A stretch of DNA of 64,000 nt from an uncultured Helicobacter sp. (GCF_937906905.1 NZ_CALERY010000027.1:1-64000), one strand, 5' to 3'. Positions 43,304-53,430 are shown, counted from the first letter of the stretch. The notes: generated by a model not told the origin, from the sequence alone. Numbers and translations are program-made.

Positions 43304-44107
43304 ATGAATTCCCTCCACCATCTCCAAAAGCTTCTAGGATATGAGTTCAAAAACCGCTCCCTGCTCCTTGAAGCACTCACACACAGAAGCGCTGCCAAGC
43401 TGCACAATAATGAGCGACTAGAATTCCTAGGCGATGCGGTGCTGGATTTGCTCGTGGGGGAATACCTCTTTGATCGCTTCCCTAGCTACAACGAGGGAAA
43501 ACTCTCCAAAATGCGCTCAAGCCTTGTCAATGAAAGAATCTTTGCGATTTTTGCGCGTGATTATGGGATTGGCGCACTACTGCGACTCTCTAGCAGTGAG
43601 GAGCAAAACCACGGCAGGGACAAAGACTCCCTTCTCTCTAATGCTTTTGAAGCAATTATTGGTGCGATTTATCGTGAGGCAGGACTAGAGCGTGCCAGAG
43701 AGATTGTCTATGCAATCTTGCAAAAGCACTACCCAAATATGCAAATCCACGATCTCCAGCTCGATTACAAAACCACCCTGCAAGAAATCACACAAGAGCG
43801 CTTTGGTGTGCTACCTATCTATACTCTCCTTACCCAAGAGGGTCCCGATCATAAAAAACGCTTCACCATGCAAATTCTTATCAACGACAAAATATATGGC
43901 ACTGCTTCTGGCACATCAAAAAAGCTTGCCCAGCAAGCCTGCGCGAAAATCGCTTACGAGCAGCTAGGATCTAGCAAACCAGATTCTGCTTCTGTGCAGC
44001 TTCTTGCACCAGCCAAGCAACCCGCCAAATCCAAAAAGCCACCGCGCGTGCAATCTGCTTGCAAGCAAACTTCCAATAAGCAATCTTCTCAAAAAGGCAA
44101 AGCATGA
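43304..44107 (+). CDS. rnc: Ribonuclease III
   Basis: 267 residues. RNase III signature NERLEFLGDAVLDLLVGEYLF, with metal-binding Glu and Asp; LSNAFEAIIGAIYREAGLE is the second acidic site; dsRBD starting DYKTTLQEITQERFG. The C-terminal 40 residues (KQPAKSKKPPRVQSACKQTS) are a basic extension not found in standard RNase III (about 225-240). Overlaps aroC by 4 (ATGA). Confidence 0.96.
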   Translation: MNSLHHLQKLLGYEFKNRSLLLEALTHRSAAKLHNNERLEFLGDAVLDLLVGEYLFDRFPSYNEGKLSKMRSSLVNERIFAIFARDYGIGALLRLSSSEEQNHGRDKDSLLSNAFEAIIGAIYREAGLERAREIVYAILQKHYPNMQIHDLQLDYKTTLQEITQERFGVLPIYTLLTQEGPDHKKRFTMQILINDKIYGTASGTSKKLAQQACAKIAYEQLGSSKPDSASVQLLAPAKQPAKSKKPPRVQSACKQTSNKQSSQKGKA

Positions 44108-45204
44108 ATACCTTTGGTCAAGCACTGCGCATAAGCACATTTGGAGAGTCCCACGGCGAAGCAGTAGGTTGTCTCATCGATGGATTCCCAGCCGGTGTAG
44201 TGATTGATGAAGCATTTATTGCTAATGAAATGCAGCGCCGCAAAGGTGGGCAAACCCCCTATGCCACGCCACGCAGAGAAGAAGATAGCGTCCAAATCCT
44301 AAGCGGCGTGTTTGAGGGCAAAAGCACAGGCGCACCCATCGCGCTTCTCATCGCAAATGCCAACACCAAATCCAAAGACTATACCGATATCCAGTCCCTT
44401 TTCCGCCCAGGTCATGCGGATTTCACCTACCATGCCAAATACGGCATACGCGACTATCGAGGCGGGGGCAGAAGCTCGGCGCGCGAGAGTGTGGCGCGCG
44501 TAGCGAGCGGAGCATTTGCCAAAATGCTTTTACGAGAAATTGGCATTATTTGTGAAAGTGGGATTTTACATATTGGCAGCTGTGCGGGCAGCGAGATTGA
44601 CTTCGCGCATGCTAGGGGGAGTGAAATTTTCGCGCTAGATAAACACCAAGAGGAGGCACAAAAGCGAGCAATCCTTGAAGCGCGCAAAAATCACGATAGT
44701 ATTGGGGGCTGTGCGCTTGTGCGCGCATATAGCACAAATGCTACATTACAAAATGCGCTACTTGGACTTGGCGAGCCACTATACCACAAGCTTAGTGGGA
44801 GCATTGGCGGTATGATGATGGGGCTAAATGGAGTCAAAGCCGTAGAGATTGGCGATGGTATAGAATCCAGCAAACGACTCGGCAGCCAAAATAATGACTG
44901 CATGGATTCTAGCGGTTTTAAAAGCAATCACTGCGGTGGGATTCTAGGGGGGATTGCCACAGGAGCGGAGATTAGGGTAAAGGTATATTTCAAGCCTACT
45001 CCTAGCATATTTCTCCCCCAAGCCACGATTAACACAAGCGGTGCAGAGCGCGAGCTCACACTAAAAGGCAGGCATGATCCATGTATCGCGGTGCGTGGAA
45101 GTGTGGTGTGCGAAAGTTTGCTTGCTTTGATTCTAGCGGACATGGCACTACTTCGCATGACCAATCGCCTAGAATCTATCAAGGCATTTTATGAAGATAG
45201 ATAA
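44104..45204 (+). CDS. aroC: Chorismate synthase
   Basis: 366 residues. FGESHGEAVGCLIDGFPAG at the N-terminus, FRPGHADFTYHAKYGIRDYRGGGRSSARES in the middle, and the C-terminal TINTSGAERELTLKGRHDPCIAVRGSVVCES are the three AroC signatures. FMN-dependent last step of the shikimate pathway. Starts at ATGA overlapping rnc. Confidence 0.97.
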   Translation: MNTFGQALRISTFGESHGEAVGCLIDGFPAGVVIDEAFIANEMQRRKGGQTPYATPRREEDSVQILSGVFEGKSTGAPIALLIANANTKSKDYTDIQSLFRPGHADFTYHAKYGIRDYRGGGRSSARESVARVASGAFAKMLLREIGIICESGILHIGSCAGSEIDFAHARGSEIFALDKHQEEAQKRAILEARKNHDSIGGCALVRAYSTNATLQNALLGLGEPLYHKLSGSIGGMMMGLNGVKAVEIGDGIESSKRLGSQNNDCMDSSGFKSNHCGGILGGIATGAEIRVKVYFKPTPSIFLPQATINTSGAERELTLKGRHDPCIAVRGSVVCESLLALILADMALLRMTNRLESIKAFYEDR

Positions 45205-45205
45205 T

Positions 45206-45931
45206 ATGAATCCTACAAAAGGTTGCACCACAGCACCTGCGATCTCCCGTATCTCTACTACTACCACCAGAATCTTACGCTTCAACATCTCTAGCAGATT
45301 CTGCAAGCTAGCGCTTATTGGCACACTTTTGTGCGCGCAAACCCCAGCCCAGCTTAACGCAAAGCCTGGTGATTGGTTTGAGACTTGGGGAGATATATTT
45401 CAGTTTCTCCCGCTTATGGTAGGTGTATATTCATTAGCGAAGCAAGACTACGAGGGTGTCGCGCAACTCGCGCTTGGCACAGGCAGCACACTAGCAATCA
45501 CATTTATCAGTAAATACACCTTCGTAGGTATTGCCCAGGTCAATGAGCGTGCAGCAGGAATTAGCCAGCGACCAAATAATGGAAGTTTTGATGGATTCCC
45601 AAGTGGGCATACTTCCTCTGCTTTTAGTGCGGCAGGCTTTATGCAAAAGCGCTATGGCTGGAAATATGGCTTGCCCACCACACTGCTTGCTACATCGGTT
45701 GGGATTTCGCGTATCACTAGTGAGCGCCATACCGCACTGCAAGTCATCACAGGCGCGTTGCTAGGCTATGGGGTTAGCTATCTTTTTGCCAAGCGTTATA
45801 GCAACATTGTGCTAGATATTGATATTGGCACAGCACCTATTGCTATGCGCAGCGCAGGATACGCCAATACATCTGGTGCGACGCTAGGCTATGAGCAAAT
45901 CTACAAAGCTAGTATCATGTATCGATTCTAA
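45206..45931 (+). CDS. PAP2-family phosphatase, membrane-associated
   Basis: About 241 residues. The ATG at 45206 lies one base after the aroC stop; an in-frame ATG at 45191 would overlap aroC. After a Thr/Arg-rich start and a hydrophobic signal (LALIGTLLCAQTPAQLNA), the PAP2 motifs appear: ERAAGISQRPNNGSF, GFPSGHTSSAF and SRITSERHTALQVITGALLG. Motif 1 has Arg where most have Lys (R-x6-RP). Ends in a barrel-like YKASIMYRF. Possibly a lipid A or undecaprenyl phosphatase; substrate not known. Confidence 0.78.
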   Translation: MNPTKGCTTAPAISRISTTTTRILRFNISSRFCKLALIGTLLCAQTPAQLNAKPGDWFETWGDIFQFLPLMVGVYSLAKQDYEGVAQLALGTGSTLAITFISKYTFVGIAQVNERAAGISQRPNNGSFDGFPSGHTSSAFSAAGFMQKRYGWKYGLPTTLLATSVGISRITSERHTALQVITGALLGYGVSYLFAKRYSNIVLDIDIGTAPIAMRSAGYANTSGATLGYEQIYKASIMYRF

Positions 45932-45952
45932 ATCCCAACACAAAGATAAATA

Positions 45953-47467
45953 ATGGTAAATAAAATTCTCTGCGCTACGCGGAATGGCATAGGTGGCTCG
46001 ATTGTGCAGGTGCAGGCAAATTTCGTGCGTGCCCTCCCAGCATTTGTCATCACAGGTCTTGCAAACAACTCAATCCAAGAGAGCAAGCAGCGAGTGCAGA
46101 GCGCATTACATCACATGGGATTCCAGTTCCCACCATTAAAAATCGCTATCAACCTAGCCCCTGCAGATCTTGCCAAATCTGGTAGCCATTTTGACCTGCC
46201 TATCGCGCTTCTTATCGCCCTACATAAAAAGCAGCTTGACACACAAGAGTGGTTTGCCTTTGGCGAGCTTGGGCTTGATGGGGTGCTTACCTATAATGAC
46301 AACATATTTCCACTACTGCTTGAAGTCTCCCTCCAGCACAAAAATGCCAAAGTCATCTTGCCAAAATCTGGACACAAGCTTTTTTGCCACCTGCCACATT
46401 TGCAAATATTTTACGCGCAAAACCTCCAAGAAGCTCTAGCCATTATCGAGAGCGGGGAATCCACCCCAGAGCCTCAATGCCAGAATCTGCAGTTTGATAC
46501 GATAGAGGTGTGTGGGGAGAATTACTACTATACACGCGATTTTGCACTAGATTTTGCCGAGGTCAAGGGTCAAGAAGTCGCCAAGCGCGCTGCACTCATC
46601 GCTGCAAGCGGGTTTCACAATATCCTCTATGAGGGGAGTCCGGGCTGTGGAAAAAGCATGATTGCCAAGCGCATACGCTATATCCTGCCACCCATGAGCC
46701 TAGAAGAGATGATAGAAAGCGTCAAGCTCCAGTCCCTAAGCGCGCAAAATCCAGCCTACTCGCCAATCCGCCCATTTCGCGCACCACACCAAAGTGCTTC
46801 AAAATCCTCTATCCTAGGCTCTGCCACCGCCAATGAAGCCAAGCCCGGTGAAATCGCCCTAGCGCATCAGGGTGTGCTGTTTTTTGATGAGCTGCCGCAT
46901 TTTGCCAAAGAAGTGCTAGAGGCTATGCGCGAGCCGCTGGAGAATAATGAGCTTATTATCTCGCGCGTGCATAGTAAAATCACCTATCCCACGGCATTTT
47001 TATTTATCGGCGCGCAAAATCCCTGCCCCTGTGGCAACCTCCTAAGCCAAGCCAAAGAATGCCGCTGCACACAAAAGGAAATCACCTCGTATAAAGCGCG
47101 CCTTAGTGAGCCATTTTTGGATAGGATTGATTTATTTGTCCAAATGCAAGAAAACGAGCAAGACCCCAAGCCCTCCTTAGATTCTGCTACGATGCAAAAG
47201 ATGGTTTTCCAAGCCTTTAGCGCGCAGAAACAGCGCGGACAGCGGGTGCTAAATGGCAAGCTCAATGAGCGCGAGGTGGAGGAGTTTTGCGTGCTTGATG
47301 AGGGAAGCTTAGGGATTTTGCAGCAAGCAAGCGCACGATTTGGTCTCTCCCACCGCGCTATCCAGAAGCTTAAAAAGCTCGCGCGCACGATAGCAGATCT
47401 AGACAACTCGCCCGGCATTAGAAAAGAGCATGTCCTCCAAGCCCTTAGCTATCGGCAAATCTCTTAG
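45953..47467 (+). CDS. comM: ComM/YifB-family Mg-chelatase-like AAA ATPase
   Basis: 504 residues. N-terminal LonC-like domain (VQANFVRALPAFVITGLANNSIQESKQRVQSAL), AAA core with Walker A YEGSPGCGKSMIAKRI, Walker B GVLFFDELPHFAKEVLEAMREPLE, and the NPCPCGN Cys motif. ComM is a hexameric helicase that helps branch migration in natural transformation. C-terminal PGIRKEHVLQALSYRQ. Fits a competent Helicobacter. Confidence 0.93.
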   Translation: MVNKILCATRNGIGGSIVQVQANFVRALPAFVITGLANNSIQESKQRVQSALHHMGFQFPPLKIAINLAPADLAKSGSHFDLPIALLIALHKKQLDTQEWFAFGELGLDGVLTYNDNIFPLLLEVSLQHKNAKVILPKSGHKLFCHLPHLQIFYAQNLQEALAIIESGESTPEPQCQNLQFDTIEVCGENYYYTRDFALDFAEVKGQEVAKRAALIAASGFHNILYEGSPGCGKSMIAKRIRYILPPMSLEEMIESVKLQSLSAQNPAYSPIRPFRAPHQSASKSSILGSATANEAKPGEIALAHQGVLFFDELPHFAKEVLEAMREPLENNELIISRVHSKITYPTAFLFIGAQNPCPCGNLLSQAKECRCTQKEITSYKARLSEPFLDRIDLFVQMQENEQDPKPSLDSATMQKMVFQAFSAQKQRGQRVLNGKLNEREVEEFCVLDEGSLGILQQASARFGLSHRAIQKLKKLARTIADLDNSPGIRKEHVLQALSYRQIS

Positions 47468-47514
47468 GATAATATGCTAGAATGCGCTTCAAAATCCACA
47501 CTAAAAGGCAATAT

Positions 47515-48762
47515 GTGAAATCACTGCTACAAACTATTCTTGGCGCCACTCTAGCAAGTGTGCTCATGCTTGGCACAAGTCTGCATGCCAAAAGCTCGAT
47601 CATCTCTCCACTTCCGCTCCCACAGGAAAAGATTCTGGATATCGATGAGCACGCATGTGGTGATGGCTGCTTAAAAAAACTCTATATAAATGGCTATATT
47701 TTTTCATTTCTTGCTAAATTCACACCTGGCACGGCAGACAAAAAACTACTACAATATTTCTCCGAAGCTATGGCGCAGCTTAATGGTGCAGAAGTGCAAA
47801 TTTCAAGCGATAAAGCACACTTCAAAGTTGCCCTGCTTATCCCCAAACAGCTTGTAGGGCGCTACTCCGTAAGCGTGGCAAATACGATTCTAGCCTATCT
47901 CATTACGCGCAATATCGACTTTGACTTTCAAGTCTTTGACTGCGTAGATGAAAGTCGAGAAAACATAGAGTCTGGCTATATGCGCGTTATCCAGAGCAAT
48001 GCTGATTTTGTCATCGCCATGCTAGGACCAGTGGGCACAGAACATTTGATCGCGTATGAAAATCTCATCTACCCTACCTATATCCCCACTATCAACAAAG
48101 AGCGTCTCTCTCCCGAGCTACTTGCTAAACTGCCCGGGAATCTCTATTTTGGCGGGATCAGCTATAAAGAGCAGTTTGAGACTCTGCTGCCCCTCATAAA
48201 AGGTGAGCCAATCGTCGAATATACTGATGATAGCCAGATTGGTAGCTATCTTTCTATGCTTTTTGCAAGCTTCAACCAGCCCATAAGCCGAAAGCGCACA
48301 CTCACAAGCCAGGAAGCCTCGCAGTTTAGCAAAACCCTATCAAGCGAGGAAACATACTTCGCTGATGCTGCGCTTATACTGAATACTGCTGCACCCAAAA
48401 CTGGGCTGATTCTCTCTCAAATTGAGCTTAGCGAAGAGAGCCCAAAAGTCTATCTCTCTACCCAAATCAACTTCAATCCCATTATCCTCCAGCTTGCCTC
48501 ACCAAAATCCCGCGAGAATCTGTTTGTAGTAAGCTCTATTGGGACTATCGATACCGCGCTTATGGAATATGCGTTTTTGCTTAATAATGACCTGCGCTAC
48601 GACTGGGTGAGCTATGCGACTTCTATTGGTGTGGAATTTGGGCTAAAAATGATTACAAAAGATGGGCGAAGTCTATTTGGCGAGGGTATGCAAGATCAGC
48701 AAATCCGCTATCAAAACAGACTCTGGACGACACAAGGCTCCAACTTCGTGCTAGCCAAATAG
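47515..48762 (+). CDS. Secreted protein with periplasmic-binding/LpoA-like fold, unknown role
   Basis: About 415 residues from a GTG at 47515, chosen because AAAAGG lies seven bases before it and the signal peptide then starts at once (VKSLLQTILGATLASVLMLG, cleaved near LHA). The mature part has two alpha-beta lobes: VQISSDKAHFKVALLIPKQL, VIQSNADFVIAMLGPVGTEHLIAYENL and LSTQINFNPIIL. These suggest a type I periplasmic receptor-like fold as in LpoA. A CGDGC pair is near 45. I recognise no specific function. Confidence 0.6.
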   Translation: MKSLLQTILGATLASVLMLGTSLHAKSSIISPLPLPQEKILDIDEHACGDGCLKKLYINGYIFSFLAKFTPGTADKKLLQYFSEAMAQLNGAEVQISSDKAHFKVALLIPKQLVGRYSVSVANTILAYLITRNIDFDFQVFDCVDESRENIESGYMRVIQSNADFVIAMLGPVGTEHLIAYENLIYPTYIPTINKERLSPELLAKLPGNLYFGGISYKEQFETLLPLIKGEPIVEYTDDSQIGSYLSMLFASFNQPISRKRTLTSQEASQFSKTLSSEETYFADAALILNTAAPKTGLILSQIELSEESPKVYLSTQINFNPIILQLASPKSRENLFVVSSIGTIDTALMEYAFLLNNDLRYDWVSYATSIGVEFGLKMITKDGRSLFGEGMQDQQIRYQNRLWTTQGSNFVLAK

Positions 48763-48845
48763 CCCAAATCCACACTGGATCGCGCAAGCCTCATCTACAA
48801 GTCAGCCTTCTCTAGCGCAAGCAGCTTGCACGATTTTCGCTTGAT

Positions 48846-49901
48846 CTAGAATCCACTTTTATTTAGCTGCGCTCTTTGGCACACTTGATTACCCCAAGTA
48901 GGATTAAGCACAATCCAATCTCTAGGCATCACATTGTTTGAGCATTCTGGCTCATCAAGCAAATGTATGCTAGGCATTACGACTATCTTATGTGGATTTT
49001 CCTATTAAGTATGCTGCCCACCAGCTAAATGTGCTATTAGCAGTGATAGCGTGCTTGCAGCTACGCATAAGCATAAGCTCTTGCGTGGGGTTGCTCTCAT
49101 CATTGCTGTCAATAAAACTAAAGGAACTCCCAGCATAGACCCTAGAATCCAATAGCCCTAAAAACTCCTGCTTGCACCACGCAATATCATTGCTAAAGAC
49201 AAAAAAATGCACCTTACCAAGTGTCTTGCATACTTGCGCTATGGCGCATTCATAGTAGGCTTTACCCAGCTCGATATACTCCCACAATCGCAGATAATCC
49301 CCTCTCCTAATGTGGAGAAAAGTCGCATTGGGGGTATTTTGTATGAGTGTTTGTAGGTGTTTATTTTGGCTATTGAGTGTGCAGGTAAAATCCCTGCGCA
49401 AAATCTCTGCAATCCCATCGATATACACAAGATTGCCATAGTAGCCAAACACGCGCGTATCGCTTGTGATAGAATGTAGCGGTATAGCTTCACCTAATTT
49501 GGCTTCTGTGATTGTGGATTTATAGGGGTGGGTTTTGCGATTGCTTGGCAGAAATGCTTGGAATATCTGGCGCAGTGGCTTTGGCGCAATGTGTAAAAGC
49601 TTATGATATATGCGGAAAAACCAAAACCACTTATCGCATTGATAAAAGTGGCTAAAAAGCTCAGGCTTAGACAAAATAGGCAGCGAAATAGCAAAATGTG
49701 CTATTTCTAAATCACGCGTATCTTGCCCCCCCCCCCCCCGATTCCAGCAGTAGCATTTGCTTGAGTAAATGCCCTTTTGGATTCTGGGAGAAAATGTGTC
49801 GCTTCTAGTGCTACTTCAAAGCCTTTGGATTCTAGGAATTTGGCAAAGGCGTATTGAAACATTTGATTCCCAAGCCCTCCGCATAGATAAATAGTAACCA
49901 T
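48846..49901 (-). CDS. futC: Alpha-1,2-fucosyltransferase (GT11, FutC-like), two frameshifts here
   Basis: Reads IYLCGGLGNQMFQYAFAKFLE from ATG 49901, then a C14 tract (coding G) at 49726-49739. This register stops at 49707; 15 Gs (or 12) would join QDTRDLEIAHFAI... The second part has FLHIRRGDY, VYAGSSFSFID and ITANSTFSWWAAYLI. It then breaks again at T4 (48997-49000): one base less continues as GNPHKIVVMPSIHLL to a stop at 48846-48848, as in H. pylori FutC. Intact length about 351 residues. Makes Lewis Y/b or H-type fucosylation of O-chains. Confidence 0.86.
49726..49739 (-). repeat. Poly-C/G tract (14), OFF register
   Basis: Fourteen Gs on the coding strand in futC (GIGGGGG). A count divisible by 3 restores the frame. 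This is where H. pylori futC also carries its switch. Confidence 0.85.
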
Positions 49902-49942
49902 AGCCAGTCCTTTACCTTTTTTCTCTGTCCTTGCTTGCCCTA

Positions 49943-50689
49943 CTATTTCGCGCCGACTGCTACCATTTTGCGGCGTAGGTAGGCGATTTTGCTTTGAAGG
50001 GGGAGATTTTTGGGGCAGGTATCGTGGCAGGCGATAAGACTCATACAGCCAAACACGCCATCATCATTGCCTACTAGCTCGTAGAAGTCTTCATCTGTGC
50101 GCTTGTCGTGAGAGTCGATCATAAAGCGCACAATGCGATTCATACCAGCTGCGCCGACAAAATCTTCACGCATAAGCTTGGTCGCACAGCTTGCGATACA
50201 GCAGCCACACTCAATGCAGCGATCTAGCTCAAAGACATCTTGCGCTTCTTGCGGATCGATGGGCTTTTCAAGCTTGGAAATATCTGTCTCTTCATTGCTA
50301 TGCACCCAGCTCTCCACGCGCTTTGTCATACCGGCAAACCACTCGCCTGTATTGACACTCAAATCTTTGATAAGCTTAAATGCTGGTAGCGGCATAAGTG
50401 TGATAGTCTCTGGGAAATCCTTAGTCAGCGTGCGGCAGGCAAGCCTCGGGCGACCATTGATCATCATCGAGCAGCTGCCACAAATCCCCGCGCGGCAGAC
50501 AAAGTCAAAGCTTAGATCTGGGTCTTGCTTCTCGCGGATAAGATTAAGCGCGATAAAAATTGTCATAGAATCTGTTTCTTCAAGCTTGTATTCCGCGAAA
50601 TGTGGCTTAGATACCGCGCTATGGGGGTCAAACTTCAAGGCGCGGATAGTGAGTGTTCTACCCTTTTGTTGAGTGTGTTGTGTTTGCAT
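49943..50689 (-). CDS. frdB: Fumarate reductase iron-sulfur subunit
   Basis: 248 residues. [2Fe-2S] site CRAGICGSCSMMINGRPRLAC; [4Fe-4S] and [3Fe-4S] sites CIECGCCIASC...CHDTCPKNLP. Transfers electrons from menaquinol via FrdC to FrdA in anaerobic fumarate respiration. Starts at TAATG overlapping frdA; AGGAGATAA lies in the frdA end. Confidence 0.97.
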   Translation of the reverse strand: MQTQHTQQKGRTLTIRALKFDPHSAVSKPHFAEYKLEETDSMTIFIALNLIREKQDPDLSFDFVCRAGICGSCSMMINGRPRLACRTLTKDFPETITLMPLPAFKLIKDLSVNTGEWFAGMTKRVESWVHSNEETDISKLEKPIDPQEAQDVFELDRCIECGCCIASCATKLMREDFVGAAGMNRIVRFMIDSHDKRTDEDFYELVGNDDGVFGCMSLIACHDTCPKNLPLQSKIAYLRRKMVAVGAK

Positions 50690-52659
50690 TATTTATCTCC
50701 TAGTCGTTGATTTTTCTCTTTATACTTGGGCTGCAAGTCAAAGTCCATAAGAGCCTGTTGCAACTCGTAGCGATCGCCGCCACGCGCTTGCACTTCTTGG
50801 GTGATTTTGTCAATCTCGACTTGGCGTTTAGCAGAGAGCGGATTTTCAATAATCATACCCTTAGCCCCATAGCCGCGGAATCCGGGGGCAATTTCCATAG
50901 ACATAATATCTAGGTCTTCATAAGAGAGTGTGGGCAGTGTTTGTGTGTCGCTCTCCCACGAAGCAAGCGTGCGCTTAAGCCACTTCTCATCATCGCGTTT
51001 GGGGTAGTCTTCACGCGTATGCGCGCCCCTAGATTCTGTGCGATTAAGCGCGCCAAGAGCCACACAAAGTGCTAGCTTAATCATCTTAGGCACGCGGTAG
51101 GCATCTTCTAGCTCGGGGTTGTTGTGGAGCTTTTTATTTTTGATACCGATGTTTTTGCTGCGTTTGTAGATTTCTTCCAAGCGAGCAACGGCATCTTCTA
51201 GCCCCTTGCCATCGCGGAAAATCCCCACATCTTCTTCCATAATGTCTTTCATCGCGTTTTTAAGCTCATAGACATTTTCGTGTCCGCTATTATTGACAAG
51301 CGATTCTAGGTAGGCTTGCTCTTTGGCGACAAAGCTTTCAATCACGGAAGTTTGTATATCCATCTTTGCTTGCTCACAATGCTGCGCGAAATAATCTCCA
51401 ATAATCATTCCGCTAACAGCCGCCTCGCTCACAGAGTTCCCACCTAAGCGGTTAAATCCGTGCATATCCCAGCACGCTGCTTCACCCGCGGCAAAAAGCC
51501 CTGCAAGTGCAGTGTGTCCTTGATAGTTTGTGCGGATACCGCCCATAGAGTAGTGCTGCATAGGCTTCACCGGTGCCCATTTCTCTGCTGGGTCAATCCC
51601 TGCAAACACTTGGCAGATTTCTTGCACATCGCGCAAGTTTCGCTCGATATGCTCTCGCCCAAGGATTGAAATATCAAGCCACAAATGCTCTCCATACGCG
51701 GACTTCACGCCCTTGCCCTCTCGAATCCTTTGAATCATTCTGCGAGAGACGACATCGCGGCTTGCAAGCTCCTTTTTCTCCGGCTCATAGTCTGGCATAA
51801 AGCGATAGCCATCGACATCGCGCAAGATCCCGCCATCACCACGGCAGCCCTCTGTGAGCAAGATCCCACTAGGGAAGAGTGGGGTGGGGTGGAACTGCAC
51901 TGCCTCCATATTGCCAAGCTTTGCTACTCCTGTCTCCATTGCGATTGCTAGCCCAATACCCTCGCAAATCACAGCATTTGTGGTGTTTTTGTAGATTCTG
52001 CCATAGCCGCCTGTGGCGATAAGCGTGCCTTTAGCCACATAGGCGATAAGCTCGCCTGTGATGAGATCGCGCACGACTGCGCCATAGCAAATGCCATCTT
52101 TATGGATTAGGCGCAGGGCTTCTTTGCGGTCTTGTATATCTACGCCGTGTTTGTAGGCTTCATTTGCTACTGCATAGAGCATAGAGTGCCCTGTCGCATC
52201 GGCAGTGTAGCAAGTGCGCCACTTTTTCGTCCCACCAAAGTCGCGAGAGTGGATATAGCCGTGGCGGAAGTCTTCTTCTGTGATGGTGGTTTTCTGCGCG
52301 TTGATGACAGCGGTGCGATCGCCCTTTTGGATTCTAGTCCAAGCTACACCCCAAGCAGCAAGTTCTCTAATCGCCTTAGGCGCAGTGGTAACAAACATTC
52401 TCGCCACCTTTTGATCACAGCCCCAATCGCTCCCCTTAACCGTGTCGGCGAAGTGTAGGTCTTCATTATCGCCATCGCTCATTTTTGAATTACCAAGGCT
52501 TGCTTGCATACCGCCTTGTGCTGCGGCAGAGTGGCTGCGCTTGACAGGCACGAGTGAAAGCACGATTGTGCTTAAACCCTTTTGCTTTGCTGCGATAGAG
52601 GCGCGAAGCCCCGCCAAACCACCACCGATAATTAGCGCGTCTGCATATACTACTTTCAT
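50689..52659 (-). CDS. frdA: Fumarate reductase flavoprotein subunit
   Basis: 656 residues. IIGGGLAGLRASIAA FAD site, KRSHSAAAQGGMQASLGN with the flavin-linked His, QFHPTPLFPSGILLTEGCRGDGG catalytic loop, and HYSMGGIRTNYQGHTALAGLFAAGEAACWDMHGFNRLGGN. Reduces fumarate to succinate on the cytoplasmic face. Abuts the frdC stop. Confidence 0.98.
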   Translation of the reverse strand: MKVVYADALIIGGGLAGLRASIAAKQKGLSTIVLSLVPVKRSHSAAAQGGMQASLGNSKMSDGDNEDLHFADTVKGSDWGCDQKVARMFVTTAPKAIRELAAWGVAWTRIQKGDRTAVINAQKTTITEEDFRHGYIHSRDFGGTKKWRTCYTADATGHSMLYAVANEAYKHGVDIQDRKEALRLIHKDGICYGAVVRDLITGELIAYVAKGTLIATGGYGRIYKNTTNAVICEGIGLAIAMETGVAKLGNMEAVQFHPTPLFPSGILLTEGCRGDGGILRDVDGYRFMPDYEPEKKELASRDVVSRRMIQRIREGKGVKSAYGEHLWLDISILGREHIERNLRDVQEICQVFAGIDPAEKWAPVKPMQHYSMGGIRTNYQGHTALAGLFAAGEAACWDMHGFNRLGGNSVSEAAVSGMIIGDYFAQHCEQAKMDIQTSVIESFVAKEQAYLESLVNNSGHENVYELKNAMKDIMEEDVGIFRDGKGLEDAVARLEEIYKRSKNIGIKNKKLHNNPELEDAYRVPKMIKLALCVALGALNRTESRGAHTREDYPKRDDEKWLKRTLASWESDTQTLPTLSYEDLDIMSMEIAPGFRGYGAKGMIIENPLSAKRQVEIDKITQEVQARGGDRYELQQALMDFDLQPKYKEKNQRLGDK

Positions 52660-53430
52660 TTACTCTCCTTTTCCTTTTGTAGCGACATCAACTGCACGAT
52701 AATGCTCTATGCCCTTGCTAGAATCCAGCCCTTGACCGATTTTCATATACGCAGCATAGGAGCAAAGCCCAAGCACGATACAAAACACCGATAACGCCCA
52801 TTTCACGCGGCGGAGATTTTGTATGCCAAGCTTCTCAAACCAGCCCCATTTGATACAGAGTCGATAGAGTCCAATGGAGCCGTGCAGCTCTACTGCAAAA
52901 AGTAAGAATATGTATAAAAGCCAATAGTTTTGATGCACAAAGCGGAATGATGAAGCAAGCGGTCCTATGTGTTCAGGCTGAGTAAGGTTGGTAAAAAGAT
53001 GGGGCATCGCTAGGAAAAACATCGCAAAGCCTGTGGCAGCTTGGATCACCCATAAGCTTGTATCCCCGTGCTGCATAAGCTTTTTATGCGTTTTTAGCGC
53101 GATAAATTGGCGGTAATTGACCGGAAACTTGCGCAATGCCAAAAATGCGTGCGCCACGAAAGCTACAATCACCACTGCCGCTACGATTGATACCAAAAAT
53201 GGCTGCCCCTCATCGCCGAAAATAAAGCTGCCTTCAAAAAATGTCGTTACTGCAAACATCGCTTCTTGGCTAATCAAAATGCTTGATACAAACAGCAAAT
53301 GCGCGAGCATAAACAACGCTAGAAAAAGCCCCGTAGCACTCTGCCAGAAGTCTAGCCGAGCAGGCATCTTGCTCTTTTTTCTCTCCTTTGTTACACCTGT
53401 GTAACTCTCAATGATCTTGTCTTCTTGCAT
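52660..53430 (-). CDS. frdC: Fumarate reductase cytochrome b subunit
   Basis: 256 residues, five membrane helices, di-haem Wolinella-type FrdC. ARLDFWQSATGLFLALFMLAHLLFVSSIL carries a haem-ligand His; HKKLMQHGDTSLWVIQAATGFAMFFLAMPHLF and AVELHGSIGLYRL hold others. First gene of frdCAB. A TATAAT box lies 47-52 bases upstream. Confidence 0.95.
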   Translation of the reverse strand: MQEDKIIESYTGVTKERKKSKMPARLDFWQSATGLFLALFMLAHLLFVSSILISQEAMFAVTTFFEGSFIFGDEGQPFLVSIVAAVVIVAFVAHAFLALRKFPVNYRQFIALKTHKKLMQHGDTSLWVIQAATGFAMFFLAMPHLFTNLTQPEHIGPLASSFRFVHQNYWLLYIFLLFAVELHGSIGLYRLCIKWGWFEKLGIQNLRRVKWALSVFCIVLGLCSYAAYMKIGQGLDSSKGIEHYRAVDVATKGKGE

